From assembly GCA_015501055.1 (NCBI GenBank), contig JADNYV010000035.1:124001-188000 (forward strand): a stretch of 64,000 bases of DNA, written 5' to 3'. This stretch comes from Mucidula mucida (taxonomy: Eukaryota; Basidiomycota; Agaricomycetes; Agaricales; Physalacriaceae). This document shows, in pieces, positions 22,638 to 34,280 of this stretch; the stretch's first letter is position 1, and each line of letters begins with the position of its first letter. A program made the position numbers and the translations under genes. The notes under the pieces were generated by a model. It saw nothing but the letters and a program-made list of their open reading frames with translations. It ran no database searches and had not been told where the DNA came from.

Positions 22638-23836
22638 ATGCCCCTTCCGCCATCGCTCTCCGCTTCGGTAGCTCGCCCTTGTCGCGTGACTGCGGATAGA
22701 GAGACGGAGGACTGTCGACCTCTCTTCAATCACCCTTTCGACGTCAATAGCCCAGAGGAGATGATAGCTTTCACGGCAAGTGTCCGAGCGCATGCCCAAG
22801 AAGCCCGACGCAATCCTCTTGGGCGGAATTACGACTTTGGCGGGCAAGCCGTCGCCTTCGAAAAACGCACTCAGCCCGTGAACGGGCGCTCCCTACCGTT
22901 GTTTGCCCAGTCTGATCAAACATTTCGGCTGAAATTAACGAAGGGGGTTAAACAGACCCGAGATCCTGACGAAGAGGAGCGGCTTTGTCAGATTTGGGAG
23001 GCCCACGTCGAGTCAACAGCCGTGCCAACCAACCCGCCGGAACGAGTACTTTTGAAGATTTACCAGCAATCTGCGATGGCGCAGCCACGAGTCGATCCTG
23101 ACGAGCGGAGACCATTGCGAGACTTCCATAATCGTCGCCAGCTAGCTGGCGGTGAGGCTTTGGCGTACGAGAACCTTCAAGACATCCAAGGCTTGGCTGT
23201 CCCTTACATGTTCGGGGTATTTGAGGTGAATTATTTCGTTTCACTGCTCTGTGTCATCACCAATCTAAGATTGCTCCGTCAAAGATGAACATGCACAACA
23301 ACGAGAAAGCTTACGTCCTAGTTCTAGAATACATCGAGGGATTCATCTTGCGTGAATTATCTATTACGTACCCCGAGGAGGACCCAGAACACGAAGTCGC
23401 TACGGCAGCGTGGAATCGACACCTTGCTCTGTATAAAAAAGTGGTAAGCAAACCTACTCTTTCGATATGCTGCCATAAGTAGACTCAGTACTACCCATAG
23501 TTCCCAGCATGCTACGCAGCGCTGAAGAGTGTACATGACTGTGGTGTCGGTCATAACAACTTGATGCATCCGGGCAATATCATCATCACGCCCCCAGTGC
23601 AGAGACTCAAAGATCCGGATCCCAACAATATCGCAAGCGATTTCAGCGCGGTCATTGTTGATTTTAGGTGTTTCAACGTACTTGATAAAAGGCGTAGTGA
23701 GATGAGGAATGAACAGACTAAGCAAATGGACAGAAATAGGATTGGCGCTTACCTGGGAGGCTGCTGCGACAGTCACTACGATATCGTAGTGGCAGCGGCG
23801 AGAGTGGCTTCGGATAATGCGGGGTTCTATGATTGA
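22638..23836 (+). CDS. Family B pseudokinase-like protein, three exons, 360 aa
   Basis: Exons 22638-23225, 23285-23443 and 23501-23836, phase 0 joins. The start was chosen by alignment with the intact copy at 14430; the frame is open further upstream to 22464 through the remains of the A gene, so a fused product is possible. N-lobe Lys candidate in RVLLKIYQQ. The loop region reads GVGHNNLMHPGNIII, with the HRD Asp missing, and the DFG position reads VIVDFRC. It shares EYIEGF and EEDPEH with the other B copies. It most likely encodes a catalytically dead kinase-like protein acting, if at all, by binding; that role is inference. It forms the downstream half of an A-then-B tandem, the same order seen in the pseudogenes at 5410-7921. 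Confidence 0.65.
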
Positions 23837-23839
23837 ACG

Positions 23840-24660
23840 AGTTCTAGGATACAGTTAGCGTGGTGTCGTCAGTCGAGTTATGAACGAATTCTTGGTTTCG
23901 TTTTAGTTTTCAGAACAAAAAATGTAATAGGAAGCACTGATGGCGTTCGAAGGCAATTCAAGAAGAGCGCTGTCAGTATCGAGGCAGAATTACCTCGCTA
24001 CACGATACGCCGCGTAGCAGGTGGAGAGACATCCGAGTCATCGAGCGCCGTACTCAAATTGAACTTCGTAGAATGCACTGGATAACTATTAGCAAACGAA
24101 AGCGATCAAGCTGATGTAGAGATAGCGGGATTTTCCAAGATTTTTTCCCACAGGCGGATTCAAGAATAGTAACATACTTAGTAACGAGGTGTAGGCAGTC
24201 GGTAGCACGTCGAAAACCTGCCAGGTATAGAGTCGGTGTCACGTACCTTCCGGCAGATACGGGTCCTGAAAGCTATAGGTTAACGTATGCAGAGAAAGCG
24301 CGCGTCGACGCGATAGCAGCCGAGTACTCACCGTTTCGCTTATCATCTGGGGGAGAAAGAGGTCGGGAGAGCGTGAGAACTATCTATATATACCACCGCC
24401 GGCATTGTCGGCAGCTAAACATCGGAAACTGCTCCTTGTGCAGTGACCTTTTTATTGACACTGAACTCCTCCTAACATTACTACATTCGCCAATATGCTG
24501 TATCATACGTGCGACTATAAGCATCGATCCGCTCTCTGCATCAACAGACGTCTTAGTTCACGTTAACATTCGAGAACGCCTTCGCGACTCATGGCAGCGA
24601 GAGCTAGCACGAGTACTTATACGTATACTAATATATAAGGTAAAGGCTGCGTCCCTCTCG
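23840..24660. other. Intergenic, possible small spliced gene not resolved
   Basis: On the minus strand an ATG at 24346 is followed by a good donor (GTGAGT at 24331) and short coding-like pieces (DPYLPE at 24247-24265; FNLSTALDDSD at 24020-24060). More than one splicing pattern stays open and one needs a 29-base intron, so no CDS is called. TATATAAG at 24632-24639 precedes the P450 start. Confidence 0.4.
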
Positions 24661-24662
24661 CC

Positions 24663-26698
24663 ATGGCTACTTCCACCTCCCTTCTCTGTGTCTGCTTCCT
24701 AGTCGTCTTTGCTTTCAAGTTGCTCAAACGCTTTCACGGGTCAAAGCCTCTTCCACCTGGACCACCATCTGCTTGGCTCTTGGGAGAATCATTCCAGAGA
24801 AATAGTATGTTCCTTCTTCGTCACGCTGCAAGCCGGCTGACGAACGTTTTCTTTGCAGCCCCTTCCTTCAATTTGAAGAATGGGTCAAGCAATATGGCCC
24901 CGTCTTCTCACTCAAGCGCGGCTCCTCAGTCGTCATCGTTATTGGGCGCTATCAGGTATCAAGCGATATCCCCTGTGGCGCTTCATCACTCTTATAACCT
25001 ATCGGACAGGAAGCAATTGACCTTATGGAAAAGTGCGGCGCAAAGATATCTGATCGTCCCCGCTCTATTGCAGCTTCGGAAATCTACTCTGGCGGACTAC
25101 GTCCGCTGCTCCTCTCGAATACACCCACGTGGAGGATTATGTCCCGGTACGTACTGACATCACCCGCCAGGTCGTTTACTCAAATGTAACGTGTAGAGCC
25201 CAGCACGCCCTCCTACAAGTAAAGCAGGCAAGGATATACGAGCCTGTTCAGCTTGCTGCAGCAAAGAAGCTCATTTGGCTATACTGAATGACCCCGATGA
25301 TTTCATTAGACATAGTCGAATGTAAGTCTTCACCTCTTCTGAATAAATGTTACTCTTTATGTTTCTTAGGTTCTCTATGACCATCATTCTCACGCTTTCT
25401 CACTCCATTACCAAACCTACGTTCTCCGACTACGAAGTGCAGGGCATGATTCGCCTCGGGGCGCGCATTGGGAAGGTTCTCAGGCCAGGCGCATATCTCG
25501 TCGACGCCATTCCCATACTGAAGTACCTCCCGGGTACTTGACCGATGTTAGAGGATACTTTAAAGAAGAGCATGCACTGTTCAAGAGCATGATGGACAGA
25601 GTTCGGGAGCGAATAGTGAGAAAGTTCCAATATGCGTTCGTCAACTGGATTTCATGGAAACTAGGACAAAGAAGACGATACGCCGCCGTGCTTCGCTAAA
25701 TACCTTCTGGAAAATCAAGAGTCGCTGGGGCTGTCGGATGACCAACTCATCTATTTGGCGGGGACAATGTTTGGCGCTGGGGCTGAGACGGTACGCATAT
25801 GTCACTCAATGTTTGTCTGTCTAAACGCCATCGTTTAGACTGCGTCATCGTTGATATTCGTGATCATGGCTGCAGCGACCTTCCCAGAAGCGGTCCGTAA
25901 AGTGCAAGAGCAGATCGACGTCGTGGTAGAGAAAGATCGCTGTGAAGGACATGTCTCCGTTTCATTTATGCGGCTAACAGTTCAAAAGGTCCGACATTCG
26001 ACGACCGCGACGGGCTTCCGCTGGTGACGGCGTTTGTACTTGAATGCGCACGATGGTTCGCAGTTTATCTGCTTTGCCGTCTTATCTATGAGTTACCTTG
26101 ATTGATATAGGCGTCCTGTGTTTGTCGCGGGCATGCCACATTGCGCCTTTGAAGACGTTGCTTGGGTGCGTTCCTTCCTTTCCGTCCGTTACCTCTACAT
26201 TCAAGGAAGAACAGAACGGATATGTGATACCGAAGGGAGCTATGGTTATTGGTAGTCATTGGTGAGCTTGCCGTCTTGTTCTCCGAGTCTTGGCTCAAGT
26301 TGCATTCGAAGGTCAATCTTCCGTGACCCCGACGTGTTCCCAAATCCCGAGGTGTTTGAACCGCAGCGGTGGATATCTGCGGACGGGTCAGTGAGGAAGG
26401 ACCTGCGTGATTTCACTTTTGGGTTTGGTCGGCGGTGCGTATTGTCGATGTCCTGACACAGTGCATTCTCTCTCATGATTTCCATTGCAGCGCCTGTCCT
26501 GGCTCGCACGTTGCCAATCGGTCATTGTTCATCGCTACCGCTATGATACTTTGGGCATTTGACGTATTGCCCTCTGGATCGAAATCGATTGATACAATGG
26601 CGTTTACTGATACCCTTAACATAAGGGCAGAACCATTTGAAGTTGCGTTTCGGCCAAGGCTAAGCACGGAGGGTATAAGAAACGCTTTGAATGAGTGA
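24663..26698 (+). pseudogene. Cytochrome P450, decayed by frameshifts
   Basis: The sequence follows a fungal microsomal P450 from end to end. There is an N-terminal membrane anchor (LLCVCFLVVFAFKLL), the Pro-rich hinge PLPPGPPSAW, the I-helix AGTMFGAGAETTAS (about 25765-25860), the ExxR region before the intron, a PERF-type block (EPQRW, about 26360), and the haem loop FTFGFGRRACPGSH split by an intron at 26434-26490, with the axial Cys in ACPG. About ten short introns fit. Two 1-base deletions break the frame, one near 25267 between LAAAK and EAHLAILNDP and one near 25538 between LPG and YLTDVRGYF. The join of exons 1 and 2 (24804/24859) is also out of phase. An intact version would be an ER-bound haem monooxygenase using NADPH-P450 reductase. 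The next-but-one gene is a flavin monooxygenase. Confidence 0.8.
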
Positions 26699-26699
26699 A

Positions 26700-27684
26700 A
26701 TAGGGAAATGCTAATGTGTAGAAGTAGTCGCAACGATACAGTCTTTCACGATCTTCCTCGCGTTGCTCGTCCCTCTCATATTGCTTTTCATCAATGGAAA
26801 TTCATATTGTCGACAACAGGGTGAAGCGTAAGTGACATTGAAGGCGCAAGCCCCGTATAACCTATGTCGACGCGCCTACTGCTGAGCAATGCGTGAAATT
26901 TTGAACTCCATTAAGACATGTGATCGTGTCCGTCAAAATGTCGCGCTCGCGTTTCGCGTTCATTGAATCAATCGAATCCTGCAACGCAGCGTCGCTGTCA
27001 AGGGAAAAACGTCATCTGCGTTCAAGGGCCGGTCATCTGCGTCATAGAAGTGATGATTTTGGTGGCGTAATTGAGCTGGTTTTTCCTATTATGGTGCGCG
27101 CACACACACACAACGACAAACACTCTGAATGTATATAAACGAGCGGGCAACAACGACGCGCGTTTCGCTTCCTTGCTTCCCTTTCTCATCTGCGCTGTGC
27201 AGCTGAACTCTATTACCTCGCCTCCCGAGTACTATGGCCATCATGCCTACGAAATACTAGTGTCTTGGGGAGTCGAAGAGGCTTGACGTATGCGGTAGAA
27301 GTCGTTACCTCGCGCGAGGTCTTCGTTCTTGCCGGTGGCAACTTGTCATTCGTGAATCGTACTACGATGAACTGATTTTCACTTCAATGCAGTTCGACGT
27401 CATGTCAATCCACATGCGCAATTGTAATCGGAAACACAGTGAGTAGAATGACCAGATTAATCAGTGGAGCTCATTCCGTTCGTTGGGCCTACGCTTCCAT
27501 GCGAGCGAGGCGAAAGTGCCGCTGATATGCACAGCCGCACGGCATCTCTTTTCTGCACCACCATCGTCATTTGGCACTGCGCGGCGTCCCACCCCTCTTC
27601 GTCGTCCTCGCTCCCCGGCAAGAGATCTTGTTACTTAATGAATAATTATCCAACGATAACGATTGATTTGGTATATGGCTCGAA
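26700..27684. other. Intergenic, no gene recognised
   Basis: A short CA-rich stretch lies at 27100-27115. Upstream of ATG101 there is no clear TATA box. ORFs here are under 80 codons and without motifs. Confidence 0.5.
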
Positions 27685-28428
27685 ATGTCCTTCCGGTTCC
27701 AATTGACGCCAGCGCAGATTGTGGACCGCTCAACGTGCCGCGATGTGCTAAGAGGAACGATACACGCTATCCTATTCCACCGCTCATTTGGAACCGTGAA
27801 GCCTCGCACCTTTGAGGTACTCGACGTCACCATGGTACGCGTTCCATTTGGCGATGGACCGATCTGACGGGCAACGCGTAGCCCGGTATATCCGACATTC
27901 AGACGGAGCAGCTGGTGAATGACAAGATTGATATCTTCTGGAAAGGTATCGACATTGGCGCGAGCAAACGAGGCCAGGTGTGTACACGTCGCTGATGTCG
28001 ACGAGCATGGTGCTGACGGCGAGCAGATTGTCGTCACATTTTCCGAGAAACGGCCCAAAAAATCATGGTTCCAGGTGTATATGGGCGAAGAGGACGTGCC
28101 CTGGGAACAGTGGTGTGTACCTCTTACCTTCTTTGACGAGCCTACGCTAAGCGCAAGCTCAGGATCATTAACGCCGAAGTCAGGCAGCCTCCGGATCGAG
28201 GTTCGCCGAGATTATCTTTCCTTAAAACCGCTCACCTAGTCATTAGAGCGCGCGTCATTCGAGTCAACGCTAGCCGCTACTCTAACCAAATCAATCTTTA
28301 CAATGATCACTTATACCACGTCAGAGAAGGGCCGAGCTGCCGTTCCCCTTATAACGGACGCTACTGGCATCTCCCCGTTTCCTATTAGGATAACAGTCAA
28401 GATCGGGGGCGTAGAGGTTGGCTTGTAA
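27685..28428 (+). CDS. ATG101: Autophagy-related protein 101, five exons, 183 aa
   Basis: Exons 27685-27834, 27882-27977, 28027-28112, 28163-28200 and 28247-28428; GT-AG introns of 46-50 bases, phases 0,0,2,1. Atg101 is the HORMA-domain partner that stabilises Atg13 in the Atg1/ULK1 initiation complex in most eukaryotes (budding yeast uses Atg31/Atg29 instead). The diagnostic blocks are present: an N-terminal strand-helix FRFQLTPAQIVDRSTCRDV and ILFHRSFGTVKP, the segment KKSWFQVYM with Trp96-Phe97 at the place of the WF finger, VPWEQW (106-111), the helix RASFESTLAATLTKSIFTM and the C-terminal EKGRAAVPLITDATGISPFP. Length is normal for fungi, about 180-200 aa. Cytosolic, acting at the pre-autophagosomal site. 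No defect seen. Confidence 0.93.
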
Positions 28429-28713
28429 CTGTATATGGTACGTTCTTTTCTCTGAAGGGAATTCGGCTCATAATTACTTAGTACTTAGCCCCATATGTAT
28501 TAGCTACGACGACTGTTCCCATAATACACTGTAGCATACCGCATGAGTCGGAACACTATCACGCCGGGATGTCGTTCGGGTGTCGAACATCATTCCTTCG
28601 TGCAAGGACACGAACAATGGAATGCTATCAATCAGTATAAGTAAGGTCAACTCGTCGTGTCACCTCCCTCACCAACTCATTCTGTCCTTTCCCTCGCCGA
28701 TTCCTTTTTCTCT

Positions 28714-30824
28714 ATGTCAACAACTGATACGACCGTATTCATCATCGGCGCAGGGTACGACTTCTTGTTTCCTTGAAATGTGATTCTGAAAATCATTGTA
28801 GTGTCGGTGGAATAACATTTGCCATTGGCTTGCGTAGGCAGTTTCCCGGATTTGACGACTTCAAGGTGGGATCGAAAATTTCCTCGTGTAAACCCAGGTT
28901 AAACCTTGACTAGATATGCGAGAGAGCACCCGACCTTGGCGGAACATGGAGGGTTGGTTCACATTGTATCAGTCGCTCCGCTTTTGACTAACGATGATTG
29001 CCTTCAGGTGAATACGTATCCGGTTTGTGGCGCATCCTTCATACACCGCAGAAAGTAATTGAATGACGCGATAGGGATGTGCTTCGGACGTCCCAATTAT
29101 GTTCTTCACCCATTCCGCCTCTTTATCTCCTAAATGGCGCGGTACGCACGGATTGCAGCCCGAAATCCTTGGATATTGGGATGATCTAGCCGCTGAATTC
29201 GATCTACGACGCTGCATCTCCTTCAATACTGCAGCTATTTCCGCCACCTGGGATAATAATGCTCAAGTGTGGGGTATAGTAACGAAGAACTCGAGCGGCG
29301 AGGAGCACACTACTCGGGCCAAAGTCCTCGTCTCCGCTGCGGGATTTTTAGAGATACCGCGCATGCCGGATATCCCAGGCCTGGAGACTTTCAAGGGAGC
29401 AATGTTCCACTCTGGAAAGTGGGATCATTCTGTCGACCTGACTGCCAAACGCGTGGCCGTCATTGGGTACGGCGCATCTGCGTAAGCGTACATGTAGGTA
29501 TCGTCTGGTGTCATGCTTACATTCGGACATTCGGACAGAGCGCAACTAATACCGGAGCTGTTGAAGGATGCTTCTACAGATGTAATGCAGTTCTGCCGTA
29601 CGCCAAGTTGGTTCCTTTGGAATGTGTGTTTCCTTGATCTTATTTTCCTTGCTTGCGCTGAGGCACTTAGCTTCGCTCGCCTTATGGTCGCATGCAACGT
29701 TTTCTGTTCAAATGGTTTCCGTTCGCTAAGCGCTTAGAGCGAGTCATGCGATTCTGGCTGGTACGACTTTTACACAGGGCTAATGTAATGGCTCACAGAT
29801 GATCATATAGATGGAGCTACTGTATTGGCTTGTATTCAGTGGTTCGATCGGCAACAGATTGTATCGAGTGAGCGATCAATATGCCGATTTGCTTCGTCTC
29901 TGATAAATGACTGAATAGCGTCTTTCAACGTACTACATCAAGACACGCGCACCCAAGATGTACCATAACTTGTTGATACCTACATTCAGTGCGTCACCTT
30001 CACCATTGTCATGATGTTTCTTGTGCTCACGCAGTGCAGAACCCGGTTGCAAGCGCCTCATAGTGAATGCCGGATATCTCGAAAGTTTGCATCGGCCAAA
30101 TATGAGGATGAATTGGGATGGCATTGCCTCAATAGTGGAGGATGGCATTGTCACTAAGAAAGGTATGGTTCTAGCCCCTACATTCACTGTGTTATTGATA
30201 TCACACATAGGTGACAAATTGCGCTTCGATGTCATAGTACCATCTACTGGGTTTGCTGCAGTCAGTATGACTACTTGCGACGTGTCCGCGATACTAACAA
30301 AATGTTCCTTGTGTGATGACAGGCTGAATACCCGCTGCCTGTCCGAGGACTCGACGGTTTGCCTCTCCAGAAGTACTTCGACTCACACGGTGGCCCGACT
30401 GCGTTTCGGGGGACGATGATGCCAGGGTTTCCGAACCTATTCGTCCTTGGGGGACCCAACACGCTTACTGGACATACGTCTGTTATATTCACCGAGGAAG
30501 TCCAAGTACGTTCGTTTCATTCTTCCGCATCCGTATCGTCTCTGACGTTCCCAGACAAACTTTGCGTTGAAGCTCATCAAGCCGATCATGGAAGGACGCG
30601 TTGCGTCGGTAGATGTGACGGAGGCGGCGACAGATGCGTGGAATGCGAGGCTGCAGAAGAGGATGAAGGGTTCGGTGTTTATGGATTGTGTGTCGTGGTA
30701 TAGGGTGGGGCAGACGGGCAAAGTTCATGCGACGTTTCCGGGCTCGGCGGTGTTGTTTTGGTGGTGGATGAGGACGGTGGATTTGAAGGACTTTAGGGTG
30801 GTGCCGGTGCATGGGCTTGATTAA
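28714..30824 (+). CDS. FAD/NADPH-dependent monooxygenase (Baeyer-Villiger/FMO type), 13 exons, 497 aa
   Basis: Exons are 28714-28754, 28802-28865, 28914-28952, 29008-29022, 29075-29481, 29539-29623, 29671-29760, 29811-29867, 29919-29988, 30040-30162, 30211-30260, 30323-30505 and 30555-30824; together they give an unbroken frame. Exon 4 is a 15-base microexon (VNTYP) needed to connect GGTWR to GCASDVP. Landmarks are the FAD dinucleotide motif IIGAGVGG (10-17), [10 protein letters not shown], the Baeyer-Villiger fingerprint F-x-G-x3-H-x3-W as [11 protein letters not shown] (159-169), the NADPH motif [10 protein letters not shown], then LESLHRPN and [17 protein letters not shown]. The enzyme would insert or add oxygen from O2 using NADPH, as a ketone/aldehyde Baeyer-Villiger monooxygenase or a related N-hydroxylating FMO. 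The substrate cannot be told. A decayed P450 lies two genes upstream. Confidence 0.88.
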
Positions 30825-31840
30825 CGAACACTACGAAGTTTTCCCTCTTGATTACTTGGACTAGTGCGATATCGCTTCTACTTTTGTTCAAAAACGTTTT
30901 GTGGCGCGATAGTTATATCACTTTGTACCGTGTACTTGCAAGCTGATTAGGATCTATCGTTTTAGTTTTGAACGGGAACGTGTGGCGTGGTCAGTTCGCT
31001 TCGAGTAGCTCCGTCCGGAGTCGTGTTTATAACTGCCCGAGCTGTCCATTGTTTATGACTGCCCGAGCTGTCCATTGAAGGATCCCTAGCCTACCGAGGG
31101 ACAGCATGCTAGCAGAACGACAAGTGGGTTCCGTAAGGTGATATGCGTCTCTTGTAGGGCTGTACAGTGCCGCTTCAGAAGGCTCCGAAGGTAGTGGCTA
31201 GACTGCGGACGTTGGAACTTGGAAGCGGAAATGATGATGCCGGTGAAGGTAGTCACAAGGGGGGAAGTGTTCATGATTGCTGGGCTTAGAGGCAATTGGC
31301 TTTATTTAAAATGGGCTGCTATATTAGCGACGCCACTTTATAGAATAACGATATAAGAAGTGTTGTATGATAGTAGTACTGTGCTAGTAAGTGAACATCT
31401 ATGAATTAGAAGGCACGACAAAAAGCATCTCGTCACTTAGCAAAAGCTAACTGAAATTGGGACCAATTCCTACCAATTCCAGACTTCCAGTTAGTATCAA
31501 CCGATTTCAGTTAGTACCTTCAGTATCTTGCGCCCTCTACCCGATAACTGGAATTGGAAGTCAGCGCTCATAGTCGGGCCTTGGTGAGATGGCGGGACTA
31601 CTAGGCGAATGATGGATCGCAACGGAGTGGGAAATACTCCCAGAAACCCTGTTATCTCGTCTCACAGCCGAGAAATGTCTAATGTCTAATGTCTTCGGCA
31701 GTTGCCTGAAGTAAGTGTGGCGTCGTCGTGGCATATGCCGTTTAAACGTGACCTCGCAAAATGGACGGTGGCGCGGCGGGATGCCAATTCCAGTCAGGTA
31801 CGTCAAACATCGTTTACATGTAATTGTATATACTCTTGAA
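30825..31840. other. Intergenic between convergent genes
   Basis: Lies between the 3' ends of the monooxygenase and RTA1-like genes. A short direct repeat (GACTGCCCGAGCTGTCCATTG-like, 31034-31077, two copies of about 22 bases) and repeated CCAATTCC/CAGTTAGTA words at 31450-31520 were seen. No gene. Confidence 0.5.
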
Positions 31841-33000
31841 TTATGCACCCTCTAAGGGTGTCAACTCAGTCTCTTTGAGCTCCTTTAGCACCAGTGAATC
31901 TCTTGCTAGATATTTCCCCGGCCACCACATCATGTAGACAGAGATAGCAAGGATAAGCGGAAGGAAATCTAGGCAGTAGAAATAGACTGGATAAGGTGGA
32001 CAATCAGTATACGCTACCAAGCGTGAGAAGATGGGCTTACCTTCGTTGCTGCGAATCGCACTTCCTCGAGGAGACTCGCCCTCTACGATACGATAAATTG
32101 TACGGATCTATGACGTCTCATGGTCAGCAAATACGCAAGGTGACGGTTAGGCGGACGCACGATGATGAACACCGATGAGAAGTATAATAACCAGACAGTC
32201 TTCCACCACATCTCTTTGCCGTTCGTCATACCCGACTTCTTCACCTTGTAATGCATAAGGGCCAGCATGAAAGCGAACAGGTAGTACGAGGCAGCTTGTA
32301 GACACAAGCCGACGAGGAAAATATTCTTGCCCGTCTGAAATGTGTCTCGATCTGTAAGAAGGGTTGCACCTCCAGCCTACCGATACGGGTCAGCCAAGAC
32401 AACCCATTGCGCCACGCAAGCGACTTACTTATATGATAAACGTGAGGATATCACTGGAGACAAAGATCCGCGAAACCCAGGCCGGCCTGAGCCAAGAGAA
32501 CTGAGCACCGACACATTCAACTATGAGGTGTCCGTATAGAATGTAGTTGAACGCAAAGAAGGCCGCTGGGGAACAGACTATGATGATATTCTGCGCTATA
32601 ACAAGCCCCTGAGAGTTCTGACGCGATTCCGAGGAGACCATGACGGCTTTGACGAAGAAACCGATTCCACTGGCTGGAAACGAGGCGCATGAACACTGAT
32701 GTACGGTAAGAAATGAGAGGAAACACGCACAGACGGCGCCGATAGGGAGGCATATACCCCAGAAGTGTTTGTATCGGAATATGGGGAAGAACAGGACGAG
32801 GCCTGCGATAACGTAGATTACGCCAACTGCAATAGCAACGCTCTCGCTTGGAATTTGCCATATATAGCCTCCACGCGAGTAGGAGTACCTGCAAGGAGTC
32901 AATATCTACAGATAGGCTGTGGAAAGATTCACTCGCCTCCAGTAGATGTTGACTGCGCCACTGTACCTCCCGCCATGAACAAAAGCGTCACGGCCGCCAT
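31841..33000 (-). pseudogene. RTA1-like seven-transmembrane protein with in-frame nonsense codon
   Basis: Exons 32933-33000, 32731-32888, 32429-32673, 32161-32376, 32041-32107 and 31841-31986 join in phase and would give 299 residues. The family is the fungal RTA1/lipid-translocating exporter group, with seven membrane helices and roles in resistance to toxic lipids and azoles; the mechanism is not firmly known. Visible are a hydrophobic N-terminus (MAAVTLLFMAGGTVAQ), then helices including VAIAVGVIYVIAGLVLFF, LVIAQNIIIVCSPAAFFAF and YYLFAFMLALMHY, the loop TIYRIVEGESP, and the end NEVYFYCLDFLPLILA. The codon just before the third donor (32429-32431) is TAA, while the next exon resumes with AGGATLL in the right frame; relatives have a Gln-Ala-x-Gly-Gly type sequence here. 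Either the gene is disabled by one C-to-T change, or the stop is spliced out by a donor not found. Confidence 0.8.
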
Positions 33001-34280
33001 CTGGAGGAACGTTTGTGTAAACTCTGCAAGTGCATCTTGATGAGGTACGTGAACGGGATGAGTTGTGCCCTCCCATGTTCATTAAATGCGCTGCCGTCCA
33101 AGACCTGTCTTGTTCGTAGCCGCAGGAGCAAACAATTTCCTCCGTCGGCCAGTTGCAAGAGGAGAGCGATCACTCAATTCTTGTCTTCACACCGCTTTTG
33201 AGCTTGTCACGAACAATGCTTGGCAGGTCCGCCGGATGTGGGCGTCGACACCGAACGTTGGTCTGCGGAAAATTGAAATTATGGACGTCCTTTGGAGGAT
33301 TCGCGCGAGGGGGTAGAAGTCTCACCTGAGCCTCGCCTCAAGCGATGGAAAGGGTATGAGACAGATTGGAGATAATTCCCAGATAACAGATGGCGTCCCG
33401 CAAAGCCGTCCTTGCCTCCTTGTGCATGAGACGCCAAAGATATGTCTGATTTTATCCGATTGCGTTCGAGCCAGCCATGATTCAGGTTCAGGCACAGTAG
33501 TTGACGACGGATTCTTAAATGTCCTTGACTTGAGTCGTCTCAGAAAACGACTGTCATTTTGTCAACGGAGAGCGCCGCTGAAGCTAGTGCCCGACAGAAA
33601 GCAACCCGAACACCGATGGTGAAAGAAGACACACAAGTTTTCGTTCAACACTGACAGTGACACTACATTGACATTGACAGGTCACGAGCATGGATGTAGC
33701 CTGGATGTAGCAAGGAAGGAAGAAGCGAAAACGGTGGCTGTGCTCTTCTGTCCCTGTAGAGATCGTCAGGGTGTTGGTTCTTCTAAGTCTCAAGAAGAGA
33801 TAAATACGCCTTCGACTCAGCTGGATGAACGCTATGATCATGGCCACTATTAGAACTTAGAAGGAACTGGTACACGAAATAACTTGGATGCGGTCACAAT
33901 TGTTTTCTTCCGCTTATGGGCTCTTGTTTATCCAAGGGCCTCGCCGCATGTTTGCAGGGTGAAAAACGTGTAGTGGCGCTGGTTAATTTCCGAAATTTGA
34001 AGTCATTCGTCGATCACGATGATTTTGCATCGAGTACTTTAGTGCGAGGAATGTGGTATGCCACCATGAAGCTATGATGAAACGAGAGATGTTCTAGGAC
34101 TAGGAGTTGTGGACGACGAGCTTGACAGAGGTGCACGAGGACAAGCCGGATGACTCCGATCACGAACAATGGCGGCTCTCGTGGCTCATCAAGGGTCCCA
34201 TTGACATATATAGCACGGGCTTCCGAAGCAGCCTGTAAATTATCCCTCTCTTCTCCCGTCTAGCATCTCATTCGCCCATA
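33001..34280. other. Intergenic, no gene recognised
   Basis: Shared upstream region of the divergent genes at 31841-33000 and 34281-35390. TATATA at about 34206 precedes the plus-strand gene. An upstream ATG at 33042 on the minus strand opens a 15-codon frame that overlaps the RTA1 start. Confidence 0.45.

Noticed and set aside
23998..24346. Small spliced minus-strand gene starting MISET
   Set aside because: Several mutually exclusive splicing patterns give equally plausible short peptides, and the best one needs a 29-base intron. No homology basis.
27100..27115. CA-repeat as regulatory element
   Set aside because: Very short dinucleotide run, ordinary for intergenic DNA.
24663..30824. P450, ATG101 and monooxygenase as a biosynthetic cluster
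   Set aside because: ATG101 lies between them, the P450 is a pseudogene, and no backbone enzyme (PKS, NRPS, terpene synthase) is present.
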